Source of the DNA: Chelonoidis abingdonii
Lineage: Eukaryota; Chordata; Testudines; Testudinidae
Direction: 5' to 3'
Assembly (NCBI RefSeq): GCF_003597395.2
Contig: NC_133770.1
Location: forward strand, 9,746,173 to 9,810,172
DNA length: 64,000 bases
Positions 1-10,479 of the stretch are shown here, in pieces. The notes under the pieces are model-generated. The model was given only the letters and a program-made list of their open reading frames with translations. It was not told the DNA's origin and did no database searches. The position numbers and the translations under genes were made by a program. How positions within the stretch are numbered: the first letter of the stretch is position 1; every line of letters begins with the position of its first letter.

Positions 1-567
1 AGTAACAGGCCACAGGCAAGGCACAGGCCTTCCGGCCTGGGGTGAGTAGGCCCCCACTTCAGGGGTAGGGTAGGCAGCAGTGGGTAGGAGGACCTGAGCC
101 CCCCTATTCCACCAGGTCCCAGCCCAGGGCCCTAACAGTGATGGGCGGTCCCAACACTGGGTCAGCAGGGAAGTCACTGAAACATGCTGATTCGTTTACT
201 GGCCACACAGCCGGACTAATGTTTGGCTACTTCCAACCACCCTTCCTTGGTGTGGCTCCATCATCCACAGGTCTTCAGTCTCCTCAGGTTAAATGCACGG
301 GACCACTGTCCACCAGCTCCACGCCCCAGCTGGTCTCTTCCTGGGCACTGCACAGCTTGGTTTCTGGTCCAGAGTCCCGCAGTGAGGTAGAGACGTCTGG
401 CTCAGCCCAGCTAAGCAGGAAGGCCTTCCTCTTATACTTCCTATCCTGCCCTCCACTTCCAGCACACGGCAGGGCTGGCTTGATGCTGCCCAGTCAGGAG
501 GTGTGGAGCGTTTCCTTCCTGTCATGCTTGGAGGGAGGCCACTCTGCCTCACACACTCAGTTTGCGC
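1..567. other. Intergenic, nothing recognised
   Basis: No exon, RNA gene or recognisable mobile element could be supported here. The open frames on both strands (for example 138-605 plus) have low-complexity, unfamiliar translations and no splice or promoter context, so they look like chance frames. Confidence 0.5.
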
Positions 568-653
568 CACAGTCCAGATTCTCTGAGGTATTTAGATTAT
601 TTTGAATCCAATGGGAGTTAGGAGCCCAAATACTCTGGCGGTCTGGATCTGGG
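568..653. repeat. Degenerate copy of a palindromic MITE (AGGCCCAGATCCTC family)
   Basis: The stretch starts with TCCAGATTCTCTGAGG, continues through a 'tatttag' block and a 'gggagttaggagcc' block, and ends with TCTGGATCTGGG. This is the same order of blocks as the clearer copies at 15117-15204 and 47321-47413. The two ends are imperfect inverted repeats. The match is by eye and the copy is diverged. Confidence 0.45.
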
Positions 654-743
654 CCCACATGCTTTACAAACATCAGGCAAATTTTAGCGGCCAGTTACAC
701 CTGTATTAATCCAGAGTAATCCCTTTGTAACTCTAGTTGCAGG

Positions 744-1018
744 CAGGGGCCCCAAGTGCAGCAGTCAGGCGGCCTTCGGCAGCACACGTGCCGGCAGTCC
801 ACTGGTCATGCGGATTCGGCAGCATTTCTGCAGGTGATCTGCTGGTCTCGCGCTGAATTGCTGCCAAAGCCGCAGGACTGGCAGACCTCCTGCAGGCATG
901 CTGCCGAAGGCTGCCTGACTGCTGCCCTCACGGCGACTGGCATGCCGCTTCCCCCGCACCCTCCCGGCTTGCTGCCCCAGGCATGCACTTGCTGTGCTGG
1001 TGCCTGGAGCCGCCCCTG
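744..1018. mobile_element. Foldback hAT-type MITE, copy 1
   Basis: The element begins CAGGGGCCCC and ends GAGCCGCCCCTG. It is flanked by an exact 8-bp direct repeat GTTGCAGG at 736-743 and 1019-1026. CAG-type termini with an 8-bp duplication are the hallmark of hAT transposition. There is no transposase, so it is non-autonomous. The GC-rich interior folds back on itself: a block with CGGCAGCATTTCTGCAGG near 829 pairs with CCTGCAGGCATGCTGCCG near 890. Open frames crossing it are by-products. Related copies are at 29468-29835, 32222-32516 and 44908-45353. Confidence 0.85.
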
Positions 1019-1026
1019 GTTGCAGG

Positions 1027-1404
1027 GCCAAATTCCACTCTGTTGGAGTAACCCCATTGTGACCGATTACAGGGACAGATTCTGCTCTCAGACACACCAG
1101 TGTAAATGCAGAATGACTTCCAGCTTCAGTGGGATTACTCTATATTTACATGATTCTAGAAAAATCCTCCCAACAAATTATTACCATCTCCATGAGTTTG
1201 CAAATAGAGAAACTCAGTCAGCAGCAGGCTGTGATTTGCCCAAAATGACTGAGGGAGTCAGTGCTAGAGCTGGGATTAATACTTGGCCTTTTGTGATTGC
1301 CATATTTGTGCTCCAACTACTTATCCATACATCACTCCATCGCCAGAAGCAGTACAATATGCGATAATAAAACCTGTACAGCAACGAAATTCTCTAAATA
1401 TTCA
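1027..1404. other. ACKR2 3' flank / 3' UTR region
   Basis: This lies directly downstream of the minus-strand ACKR2 stop codon and should hold its 3' UTR. Positions 1195-1260 resemble the MIR-type SINE core, with a 'gaaactcagt' block followed by 'gatttgccc', but are too diverged to be sure. No convincing poly(A) signal was fixed for the minus strand. Confidence 0.35.
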
Positions 1405-2505
1405 TTACACATTCGTGATGCTTTTCATTTCTACTTGGTCAGTGCACCTACTAGTAGAACAACTTGTCTCAGACTGCTGGAGAACAAAGAAATCCTGCCT
1501 CCTGAAGATGGCCCCTAAAATCTTCTTTAAGTGTAACCTGAACTGTTTGTTCACAAAAGCATACAGCACGGGGTTGAGACAACAATGAATAAAGGCAAGG
1601 CTCTCAGTCACTTGCATAGCATAGTCCAAGTGCTTGCTAGTTTCACAATCCTTAATCACATGGAGGTTTTGCAACAAATGCAGAAAGAGAGTAACGTTGT
1701 ATGGGAACCACAGCACAAAGAAAACCACCACCAAAATAACGACCAGGCGGAGAGCCCTCTTCTTGCCAGGAGACATTAATGCAGTGAGGACACAAGCTAC
1801 GCGGGAGTAGAAGAACACCATGCAAAGGAATGGAAGGAAGAAGCCTAGCAGGATCTGCTGGAATTGAAAGAGAAGCTGCCAGATGGAGTTGTGCAGGCCA
1901 TAGTCAAGGTGGCAAACTCGTCTCCCGTTGTGGAGATCCTGCACCTGCATGAAGATAAAGTCAGGAATAGACAGCACTATGGAAATAACCCACACCACTG
2001 AAGAGACAAGGAAGCTCTTTCTTGGGGCCCGTAAGTTTTTATTGGACCAAGCATGAACAATCTCCAGATATTTGTCCAGACTCATGCAGCTGACGAAGAA
2101 AATGCCACTGTAGAAGTTGGTGGTGTAGATGACACTTATGATCTTGCAGAAGGCATTCCCAAACACCCACTGAGAAGCTTCATATGTGGCCCAGAAGGGA
2201 AGGGTTACCACGAAAAGAAGATTTGAAACTGTCAGATTCAGCAGATACACCTCGGTCATCTTCTTGTTCTTGGTATATTTGATCAAGATGGCAAAGAGCA
2301 GACAGTTCCCAGCCAATCCAAGCAGAAACACTATTGTATAGAGCACTGGCAGGAACACCTTGCCAAATACCTTGACATTTTCCTTTGTGCAAAGCAAAAA
2401 CTGGATGTAATCCTCCTCCTCTAAGTATTGGTAGTCATAGTCAGTCAGGTTGACTGGGTAATCTGTGGTATGCGGCATGGCAGACATTGGTACTGTTGCC
2501 AACAT
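1405..2505 (-). CDS. ACKR2: Atypical chemokine receptor 2 (D6 decoy/scavenger receptor)
   Basis: A 366-residue seven-transmembrane receptor in one coding exon, close to the length of mammalian ACKR2. In this family ACKR2 binds many inflammatory CC chemokines, does not signal through G proteins, and internalises and degrades the ligand. Diagnostic here is DKYLEIVHA (144-152) after TM3 in place of the DRYLAIV box of signalling receptors; this altered box is typical of ACKR2. Other features: an N-glycosylation site NLT (19-21); an acidic, tyrosine-rich N terminus (DYDYQYLEEEDY, 22-33) of the kind that is sulfated; C39 and C287 plus C120 and C198, the two chemokine-receptor disulfides; FVLWFPYN in TM6 (263-270); NPVLY in TM7 (311-315); and a Ser/Thr/Cys-rich tail. 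The ATG at 2505 was chosen because a splice acceptor lies 30 bases upstream; the open frame continues to 2781 only by reading through that acceptor. Met7 and Met10 are alternative starts. The frame is intact. Confidence 0.95.
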   Translation of the reverse strand: MLATVPMSAMPHTTDYPVNLTDYDYQYLEEEDYIQFLLCTKENVKVFGKVFLPVLYTIVFLLGLAGNCLLFAILIKYTKNKKMTEVYLLNLTVSNLLFVVTLPFWATYEASQWVFGNAFCKIISVIYTTNFYSGIFFVSCMSLDKYLEIVHAWSNKNLRAPRKSFLVSSVVWVISIVLSIPDFIFMQVQDLHNGRRVCHLDYGLHNSIWQLLFQFQQILLGFFLPFLCMVFFYSRVACVLTALMSPGKKRALRLVVILVVVFFVLWFPYNVTLFLHLLQNLHVIKDCETSKHLDYAMQVTESLAFIHCCLNPVLYAFVNKQFRLHLKKILGAIFRRQDFFVLQQSETSCSTSRCTDQVEMKSITNV

Positions 2506-2534
2506 TAGTGGTAAACTTTTCAAGAGACCCCTCT

Positions 2535-2549
2535 TCTGCAATAAAAACA
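2535..2549 (-). other. ACKR2: Splice acceptor of the ACKR2 coding exon
   Basis: On the minus strand the sequence reads TTTTTATTGCAG with the exon beginning at 2535, 30 bases before the chosen ATG. As in other chemokine receptors, the coding sequence sits in one exon preceded by one or more non-coding 5' exons. No upstream 5' exon could be identified. Confidence 0.7.
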
Positions 2550-4167
2550 TAAAAGAACCAATAGTGCATTTCAAAAGACATTTTGATCTACATACAAAAA
2601 GTGAGGTTTGCATGCTAAGTAATTTAATATGGAGATTTCTACCTCCACTTGATAGGTTTGAATACAGCCCAGATTGACAGTGCCTGACCCTCTGCCAGTT
2701 GTTTAGTGTCTTATGTTTGGTGACTCCAGCCCAGTCCCTGGTGGAGATGGCTACATCACCGGTCTCTACACGGGGTGTCAAAAGTTCAGCAGCCCTGGAG
2801 ACAAACCTATACTCTTGCCTCTTTGGAATGGAGCTCTCAGGTCAAGTCTGAGGAACACTGAGGCAGTGTGGGATGCCTGCTGCTCTCCATGCTGTACCTG
2901 AGAAGTACATGAGGCCTTATAAAAAGAGAGAGACAGATGACAGGAACGCTATGGCTTCACTGCAAAAAGAGCTGTGCTTCTACGTCAAGATAGCTATCTT
3001 GATGTAAAATCCTCATGCAGACAAGGCACAGGTAGTTTTTAGTCCTTGATGCAGCTAGTCAAGATCGACCCTGTTGTTATGATTTGCAAGATCGTGTCTG
3101 TACAGTGTATGAATTTTGTTTGAGATGATGAACTCCGTATATATGACCACACGAGACTGCAAACTCCATTTTGATTGTAAGGTTGGTCTTTACTTTTCTA
3201 CTGTCTTTTAACTCCATCTAGAACTAGAATTCCATTGGGGTGTTGGTATATGGATAACAAAAGACGGTTGTTGACTTAAAGGGTTCTCCCATTGAAATGG
3301 AATAGCTCTGAACAACAGACTGACTCCCAACCAGGAGAAATGGCTTATCAAGGGAGAAGTTGCCTTGGCAACTAAGTCACCTGACAGGGGTCTGTGGTCC
3401 CCTGTTGAGGCTAATGAGGGAGTCACCCAATACAGAGACTAGAAGGTTATAAAAAGGGAGGAGCTGATCTATTTGGGTCCAGCTCAGGATGAGGGAGAAG
3501 CAACCCACCATGGAGGAGCCTATGAAGCAGGGAACTGTGCCTGTACACAGATGGTCCTCCAAGGACTCACAAGGGAAGGGTGAGCTAATGAGGGGCATTA
3601 TGTTGGGATGTTTATGATGTAAATGATCTGTACGCTCTTGTGGGCTTTATCTGTTATGTGAAAGGGTGATGGTGTTAGAATCTAGGCAAAGTGTCTGTGT
3701 GTGTTCTGTGCTCTGTGGTACCATGTGTGGCCTTGAAGAGGTAAACCAGATGGCTCATAACATCTGGTGGGAGTCTGGGAGAGAGTGTGTTTAAGCTATG
3801 GGTCAGTCTGGAGGAGTCAGTACTGCGCCCAGGAGCTAGGCAACTGGACAATGGGGTGCAGCTCTCAGGAGGGTTGCCAGACAAAGGGTCTGTACCTGAA
3901 TATTATACCTGGGGACACCACAAATGAGGTGGTAGATGGTCTCTGTTCAGGCTCCAGAAGCTTAAAACACCAGTGGACACAACAGCTGGCTTCTCTCACA
4001 ACAGTCTGGTGAGTGGCCATGGGATGGTGCTGAACTGGGACCTGTGAGACCTACACCCCCACCTGGGGTAGACCTCAACTAGCTACGATGAGGTAAAAAT
4101 GATAGTGCCCTGGCTTCTCTAGGATCTTACATTGAGATAACTACCTCTTTTGGGGAATGAAGACTAA
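2550..4167. other. ACKR2 5' intron/flank with LTR-like sequence
   Basis: No coding exon was recognised. There are two plus-strand TATA-like blocks: TTATAAAAAGAG at about 2917, and TTATAAAAAGGGAGG at about 3449 followed by GC-balanced, LTR-like sequence. The second may be the promoter of a diverged LTR fragment roughly spanning 3075-4015, but no terminal TG...CA pair or target duplication was found. Confidence 0.3.
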
Positions 4168-5850
4168 GGCCATGTCTACACTTGCAGAGTTTTTGCGCTG
4201 TCAGTTTCAATGGGTGATAGTGAACCGGTGAAAGAAAAGCGCTGGTTTGTATTCTCACTTCCACAGGCCTCAGAGAGTGTTTACATTTGCAGCACTTCCA
4301 GCACGGATGAGAGCAGCGCCCTGAGGGCAGCTATCCCACAGTGCAGCTCTCTCCATTTTGACGATGAGCCTTGTGGGAAGGGGTGGAGGTGATCACAGAG
4401 CATCCTTCTCTGCCCAAACACTGATCAGCTCTAGTAGCTCAGCATTGCTCCAAGCAGGGGATCAGCTGCTCCATGGAGCAGGCATTGTCACCTGGCCAGA
4501 TAAGTGAACACTTGCCAAGAAAACAGGAAGGGAAGTTTCAAAGTTCCTTAGGACTTTACAGGGGGAAGGGGTGGATGTCTGTTTACTTGACGTCACAGCA
4601 GCTAAGCTGCTGGTCAGATTGGTTGCCTAGGCACTGTCACTGCTGGGTTTACACTGGCGCCATGGAGCCAGGCCCACACTCAGAAGGGGCCCCGTCCTGC
4701 TCTGCTTGCACTGCACCCTGAGAGCCCGCTGGCTCCCCCCGCCACCCACCACATACTCCTTTCGCCTGTCTGCCAGTCGGCCAAGGGCTCCTCTCCACCT
4801 CCAGGCCTCACCCTCCGGCTTCTCTCTGCCTTCTGGCTGGACCAAAGTGCACCTCTGGCTTCAGGCAGTCTCTGCTTCCCACTGCCTGTGGGGCCCCACC
4901 TGTCTCCCTGGAGCTGAGCCACCTGGGACCAGTGCAGAAGCCTGGCCAGGCTCAGTCAGTTTGGGGTAGGGGGGCAGTGTGGGGGGCTTGGCTGGATCCC
5001 TCCAGGCAAGTGGTTCCTGAGGAAGCCCAGCCGGGGCAGGCGCTGGCCTGGCTGATCGCACCACTCCTGAGAGGGCTGGGACGATTCCTCGCCTTGGGAT
5101 CAGCCCTGGTTGCACTGCTGGCTCAGTCCAGCAGACACAGCTGCCTCCTAGCAGGGCCTCTGAGGGCAGCCTGGAGGCAGACCTTGGGGGAGTGGGTCTC
5201 TGGAGGGCATGTGGGGGAGGGTGCTGTGCTGTGAGGGGGCAGGGAAGATCTCTGTGTGTTGGGGCACTAGGGAGTGAGGGTTCTGTGTGGGGTACTGGAC
5301 ATTTGCTGGGGGGCGCTGGGAAGGGGGAATGTGCATTTGTGGCAGGGTCTGGTGGGGGTGCTGGGCACAGTAGGTCGGGGGCGGGGTCTGGCCATAGGGA
5401 ATTGAGGGGATGTTTCAGTGTTGGGGGGTGTCTGGTATGGCATGGGACATGCTGGCAGAACAGGGCAGGGTGGACCATTGTGCATCTGGCAACTTCCAGT
5501 TTGCAAATAGTGCCCTCGCACTGGGCTGGGCAGAGTGGGGCCACCCCTGCCATGCCATTGCCCCTGGCCAGCCCCGGGATCCGGGGACCGACCCCCCCCG
5601 CACCATGCTCCATTGCCCCTATAGTGGCCCAAAAATATGTTTAGCGCCGGGCCCACAAAGGTTAATCCAGCCCTGGCGCACTGTGGGATATCCTGCGGCG
5701 GCTAGAAGCTCTGTAAACAGGAAGAATCCATCTGCACATCACTGCAAAAGCATGACTGGTAAGAGCTTTACACCTCTCATGGAGGTGGGGGTTTTTTTGC
5801 AGTGAAACTTCTGAGTTTCACTTTAAAAAGTCATTGGCAAGTGTAGATGC
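4168..5850. mobile_element. Composite TIR element of the GTCTACACT family
   Basis: The left end reads GGCCATGTCTACACTTGC (4168-4185) and the right end GCAAGTGTAGA (5837-5847), its inverted counterpart. The outer parts ('tttttgcgctgtcagtttc' on the left, 'gcagtgaaacttctgagtttcac' on the right) look like one MITE opened by a GC-rich insert of about 1 kb. The insert's right boundary near 5672 reads, on the minus strand, CAGGGCTGGATTAACC, a hAT-like terminus; its left boundary was not fixed. The many overlapping open frames at 4627-5805 are products of GC-rich, CT-biased sequence. Confidence 0.55.
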
Positions 5851-5968
5851 TCCCACAGTTTTTGTGCAAAAAAGGGACTTTTTCTGATTTAAACCGTAAA
5901 GATCTCTTTTTTGCTGCTACTTTGTGGGGGTCCATAGTGAGTCCTGTCAGGGAAATGACATTACCCAG

Positions 5969-7600
5969 GAACATAAGAACATAAGAATGGCCATACTGGG
6001 TCAGACCAATGATCCATCTAGCCCAGTAACCTGTCTTCCGAGAGTGGCCAATGCCAGATGTTTCAGAGGGAATGAACAGAACAGGCAATTATTGACTGAT
6101 TCATCCCCTGTCATCCACTCCTGGCTTCTGGCAGTCAGAGGCTAGGGAATCCCAGACCATGGGGTTGCATCCCTAACGATCTTGGCTGATAACCACTGAT
6201 GGACCTATCCTCCATGAACTTATTTCTTTCTTTCTTTTTTAAACTGTTATACTTTTGGCCTTCAGACCATCCCCTGGCAAAGAGTTCCACAGGTTGACTG
6301 TGTGTTGTGTGAAGAAATACTTCCTTTTGTTTGTTTTAAACTTGCTGCCTATTAATTTCATTGGGTGACTGTGATTCTTCTGTTATGTGAAAAGTAAATA
6401 AGATTTCTCTCTTCACTTTCTCCACATCATTCGTGATTGTATAGACCTCTATCATATTCCTCAATCAGACGTCTCTTTTCCAGGCTGAAATGGCCCAGTA
6501 TTTTTAATCTCTCCTCATATGGAAGCTGTTCCATACCCTTAATCATTTTTGTTGTCCTTCTCTGTACCTTCTCCAATTCTAATATATCTTTCTTGAGCTG
6601 GAACAACCAGAACTGCATTCAGTATTCAAGATGTGGGCGTACCATGGATTTATATAGAGTCCTTGTGATATTTTCTGTCTTATTATCTATCCCTTTCCTA
6701 ATGGTTCCTAACATTCTGTTAGTTTTTCTATTTTCAGAAAACTATCCATGATGACTCCAAGATCTTTCATAAGGAGTAACAGCTAATTTAAAACCCATTG
6801 TTTTGTATGTATAGTGGGATTATGTTTTCCATTACTTTGCATTTATCAACACTGAATTTCATCTGCCATTTTGTTGTCCAGTCACCCAATTTTGTGAGAT
6901 CCTTTTGTAAGTCTTCACCGTCTGCTTTGGATTTAACTACCTTGAGTAATTTAGTATCATCTGCAAATTTTGCCACATCACTGTTTACTCCTTTTTCTAG
7001 ATCATTTATGAATATTTTATACAGCACTGGTCCCAGTAGACATCCCTGCAAGGTCACTACTATTTATCTCTTTCCATTCTGAAAACTGACCATTTATTCC
7101 TAACCTTTATTCCCTATCTTTTAACCAGTTACTGATCCATGAGAGGACCTTCCCTCTTATCCCATGTCTTATGCAGCTTACTTTGCATAAGAGCCTTTGA
7201 TGAGGGACCTTGTCAAAGGCTTTCTGAAAGTCCGAGTATACTATATCTACTGGATCACCATTGTCCATGTTTGTCGACCTCCTCAAAGAGTTCTAATATA
7301 TTGGTGGGGCATGATTTCCTTTTACAAAAGCCATGTTGAATCTTCCCCAACAAATCCCGTGCTCATCTATGTGTCTGATAATTCTGTTCTTTACTATAGT
7401 TTCAACCAATTTGCCTTGTACCGAAATCAGTCTTACCAGCCTGTAATTGCCAGGAGCTTTGTTAAAAATTGATGACACATTAACTATCCTCCAATCATCT
7501 GGCACAGAAGCTTTAACTGATTGGTTACATACCACTATTGAGTCCCACCAAAGCAGTGCTGTTTGTTATGGGACCAATTGTGCATGCTGCTTCCCAGACC
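5969..7600 (-). mobile_element. CR1 LINE, 3' part of ORF2 plus 3' end
   Basis: A minus-strand CR1 retrotransposon ends at about 5969 with the tandem TTCTTATG repeats characteristic of CR1 3' termini. Broken pieces of the ORF2 reverse transcriptase are readable on the minus strand. At 7535-7293 there is a segment with PDDWRIVNV and GNYRLVRLISV. At 7057-6788 is GPVLYKIFINDLEKG and the catalytic FADDTKL. At 6618-6427 is [14 protein letters not shown] and [11 protein letters not shown]. Frameshifts and stops separate these, and the 5' part is missing, as is usual for 5'-truncated LINE copies. Not a host gene. Confidence 0.9.
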
Positions 7601-7740
7601 TTCCCAGAGTAGGTTTTGATCCTTCCAGGAGACTGTCATACCCTCATCCACGTACAAAGTAAAGAATGGCAGTGTCTAGCTACGATGACAAGATTAAGGG
7701 AGAGAAGAGGCTGTAATTATCTCAGGACCTGCTCCAAAGC

Positions 7741-7797
7741 ACCTTCAAATCAGTGGAGAGACCCCCATTGACATCTGAGCTTTGGTTCAGGCCCTAC
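7741..7797. repeat. Diverged copy of the AGTCAATGG palindromic repeat
   Basis: The blocks 'aaatcagtggagagacccccattgac' and 'gagctttggttcaggcc' occur in the order seen in the clearer copies at 8132-8199, 15051-15109 and 20861-20927. Confidence 0.45.
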
Positions 7798-7847
7798 GTG
7801 AAATGGGTCAGGAGGCATCATGTGCTCACTGCTACACACTTTGGGGT

Positions 7848-8125
7848 AGGTCTACATTGCACTCAGGAGGGGTTACTGCAGGATGTGTAGGCAGACATGG
7901 GCAAGCTTTGATTAAGCAGCTTGCCAAAAACAGCAGTGTAACCCACAGTGGCATAGGCTAGCTGCCCAAGCAGGTACCCTCCACCCCCACAGGGTCCCAG
8001 AGCTCTGGCTCCAGCCCAAGCCCAAGCCCAAACGTTACACAGCAGTTTTTCAGCCCTAGAGCCCAAGTCAGCTGACCTAGGCCAGCTGTGGGTTTTTTTA
8101 TCCCCATGTCGATGTACAATAAGAA
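7848..8125. repeat. Possible diverged GTCTACA-type MITE
   Basis: GTCTACATTGCACTC near 7852 and GTCGATGTACAATAAG near 8109 are weak inverted matches to the ends of the GTCTACAC MITE family. The interior is CT-rich with an 'agcccaagcccaagcccaa' run. Confidence 0.35.
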
Positions 8126-8131
8126 TCTAGG

Positions 8132-8199
8132 ATCTGGTGCAAAGCCCACTGAAGTCAGTGGAAAGATTTCCATTAACTTCAGTGAGCTTTGGATCAGGC
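8132..8199. repeat. Palindromic mini-repeat (AGTCAATGG family)
   Basis: An imperfect hairpin: GCAAAGCCCACTGAAGTC on the left pairs with GACTT-like 'taacttcagtgagctttgg' on the right around a short 'gaaagattt' centre. The same unit recurs at 15051-15109 and 20861-20927. Confidence 0.65.
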
Positions 8200-8656
8200 T
8201 CCAGTATAGCTAATGAACCTTCTAGTACAAAAGAAGAAAAGGAAACACCTCAAATCCCTTGTGGAAATTTTTTTCAGAGGTTCAAATTTAAAATAAAATT
8301 AACTTACAAATGCTTTGTCCTGATCATCTCCTGTTACTGTCCAGCCAGCTGACTCTGCTGTAGCAGCTTCTCCACCTATCGCTTTGGCTGCTAACAGATA
8401 AGGGAAGGAAACGTGACAGGAAGCGGACAGGCCTATTTTCTTATTTGCACAGAGCAGAGCAAAGTGACTTAATCATAATTCATAGAATGAAGGCTCATCT
8501 AGTCCCAATTTATGCATAACACAGTCCACAGCCAATAACATCTGCACCAAGCCCATAACTTCTGGTAGAGCTATTGCAGCTTTTCGCAAGCCATCCAGTC
8601 TCGATTTAAAGAGTACAAGTGACGGAGAATCCATTACATCCCAAGTTTCACTAGTT

Positions 8657-10365
8657 CAGGAGTCAGCAACCTTCCAGATGTGGTGTGCCGAGTCTTCATT
8701 TATTCATTCATTTATTCACTCTAATTTAAGATCTTGCGAGCCGGTAATACATTTAATGTTTTTAGAAGGTCTCTCTCTATAAGTCTATAATATATAACTA
8801 AACTATTGTTGTATGTAAAGTAAACAAGTTTTTTTAAATGTTTAAGAAGCTTCATTTAAAATTAAATTAAAATGAAGAACTTACCAGTTTAGTGCAGTGG
8901 TTCTTAACCCTGGGGCAGGGTCGATGCAAGGATATTTTGCACCCTAGGCGAAACTTCCACCTTGTGCCCCCCGAACACATCGGTTCACCCTCCCCACCCC
9001 CTGAACTCCCCTGGAGGGTGCACAGCCCCTCCCGCCCCTGGGAGTCCTCCCCACCCCACTCCGGTGGCCCCGCCCCGAGTCCATTCTCTGGCTTTGCAGG
9101 GCTTGGGCCGCTGCAGCAGCTCGGCAGGGAGCAACCGCCTTCCGGAGGCACCAGAGAACCAGAGCATCCCGCTTGCGGCAGCAGCGAGCCCCAGCCATGG
9201 AGGAGCCGGCACGGTGCAGGGGGGCAGCAGCCCTGCAAAGGCGGTGGCACTGCTAGCAGGGAGCTGCTGTGCCCCTCCTGCCCAGGCTGCAACCTGGTGC
9301 CCCGCAGGGGCTCCTGCAGGCTGCAGTGGATGTATGCAGGTGCCAGCCCCCGTGCACACCCCGGCTCCTCCCTTGCCTAGGGTTACCATATTTCAACAAT
9401 CAAAAAAGAGGGGAAAGCCCTGTCCTAGTCCTGCTCCCATTCACTCCTTCCTACTTCCCACCCTGACTGCCCCCGTCAGAAACCCCAACCCCCCCCACCC
9501 GCTCCTTGTCCCCTGACTGCCCCCTCCTGAGACCCCCCCCACCCTAACTGCCCTCCTAGGACCCCATCCCCTACCTGTCCCCTGACTGCCCCCTCCTGAG
9601 ACCCCCCCCACCCTAACTGCCCCCCCAGGATCCTACCCCCTACCTGTCCCCTGGCTGCCCCAATCCTTATCCACACACACACCTCCACCATACTTCCAGT
9701 ACTCCCACGCCCCATCCAACCACTCCCCGCCCCCTGATAGGACCCCTCGGACTCCCCTTACCATGCCCATGCCAGTCAGACGCTGGTTCCACGTGAAGTC
9801 AAAACTCCGCGTGGGGTGCTGAGGCAGCGAGAGGGAGGGAGTTGTGGGAGGGGCAGTGGCAGCGGCAGCTCACACTTCTGGGAGCCGCAGAACCTGAGCG
9901 CAGTGAGGGGGGAACCAGGGGGTGCATCTGCCTGGGCTTCAGCCCAGTGCCCCTGCCAGGGGGGCTCCTGCAGCAGATGCATGCGGGCGGTGGTCCCCCT
10001 GTGCTCCTCGGCTCCCCCCTCACCGTGCTCAGGCTCTGCGGCTCCCAGGAGAGTGAGCCGCTGCCACCACTGCCATCACCACCCCTCCTGAAGCAGGCTC
10101 AGGGCCCCGCGCCCCAGCGACTCATGCTCCTGGGAGCCACAGAACCCAAGCATGATGAGGGAAGAGACGGGGGGCGCACCTGCCACCAGTCTAGGGTCCC
10201 AGCCGCCTGCCCCGCTCAGCCTCCTGCCGGCCTAGGGCTCTGTTCACTCAGCCAGCAGCAGGCTGAGTGGGGCCGGTGGCCAGGATCCTGGCTGGCAGCC
10301 GCGTGCCGCACAAAATCGGCTCGCATGCCACCTTTGGCACGTGTGCCATAGGTTGCCGACCCCTG
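8657..10365. mobile_element. hAT element with nested insertions
   Basis: It begins CAGGAGTCAGCAACC (8657) and ends GGTTGCCGACCCCTG (10365). The flanks CACTAGTT (8649-8656) and CACTAATT (10366-10373) match at 7 of 8 bases, as expected for an old hAT target duplication. The left arm is AT-rich ('gccgagtcttcatttattc', 'aactaaactattgttgtatg') and is shared with the copy at 16426. The middle, from about 8895, holds other material: a second hAT-like terminus CAGTGGTTCTTAACC at 8895, a 'ttttgcaccctaggcgaaac' block, and from about 9379 another interspersed repeat starting 'agggttaccatatttcaac'. No transposase frame was seen. The CT-rich frames in this span are not genes. Confidence 0.8.
9379..9780. 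repeat. Nested interspersed repeat with CT-rich tandem blocks
   Basis: It starts at AGGGTTACCATATTTCAAC and is followed by approximately tandem CT-rich units ('cccctgactgccccctcctgagacccccccaccctaactgcc' and variants at 9508, 9580 and 9648). It lies inside the hAT element 8657-10365. The class was not determined. Confidence 0.5.
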
Positions 10366-10479
10366 CACTAATTACCTTCACTGTTAAAAATGGATACCTT
10401 ATTTCTAATCTGAATTTGTCTAGTTTCAACTTCAAAACCGCGGGATCTCATAATGCCTTCGTCTGCTAGATTAAAGAGC

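Noticed and set aside
2506..2781. N-terminal extension of ACKR2 reading open to 2781
   Set aside because: A clear splice acceptor (TTTTTATTGCAG) lies 30 bases upstream of the family-like start, and the extension has no signal peptide or similarity to receptor N termini. It is read-through into the intron.
4861..5613. 250-residue minus-strand open frame
   Set aside because: It is proline-rich with no domain and lies in GC-rich, strand-skewed repeat sequence. Overlapping frames of similar length exist in other phases, so it is compositional.
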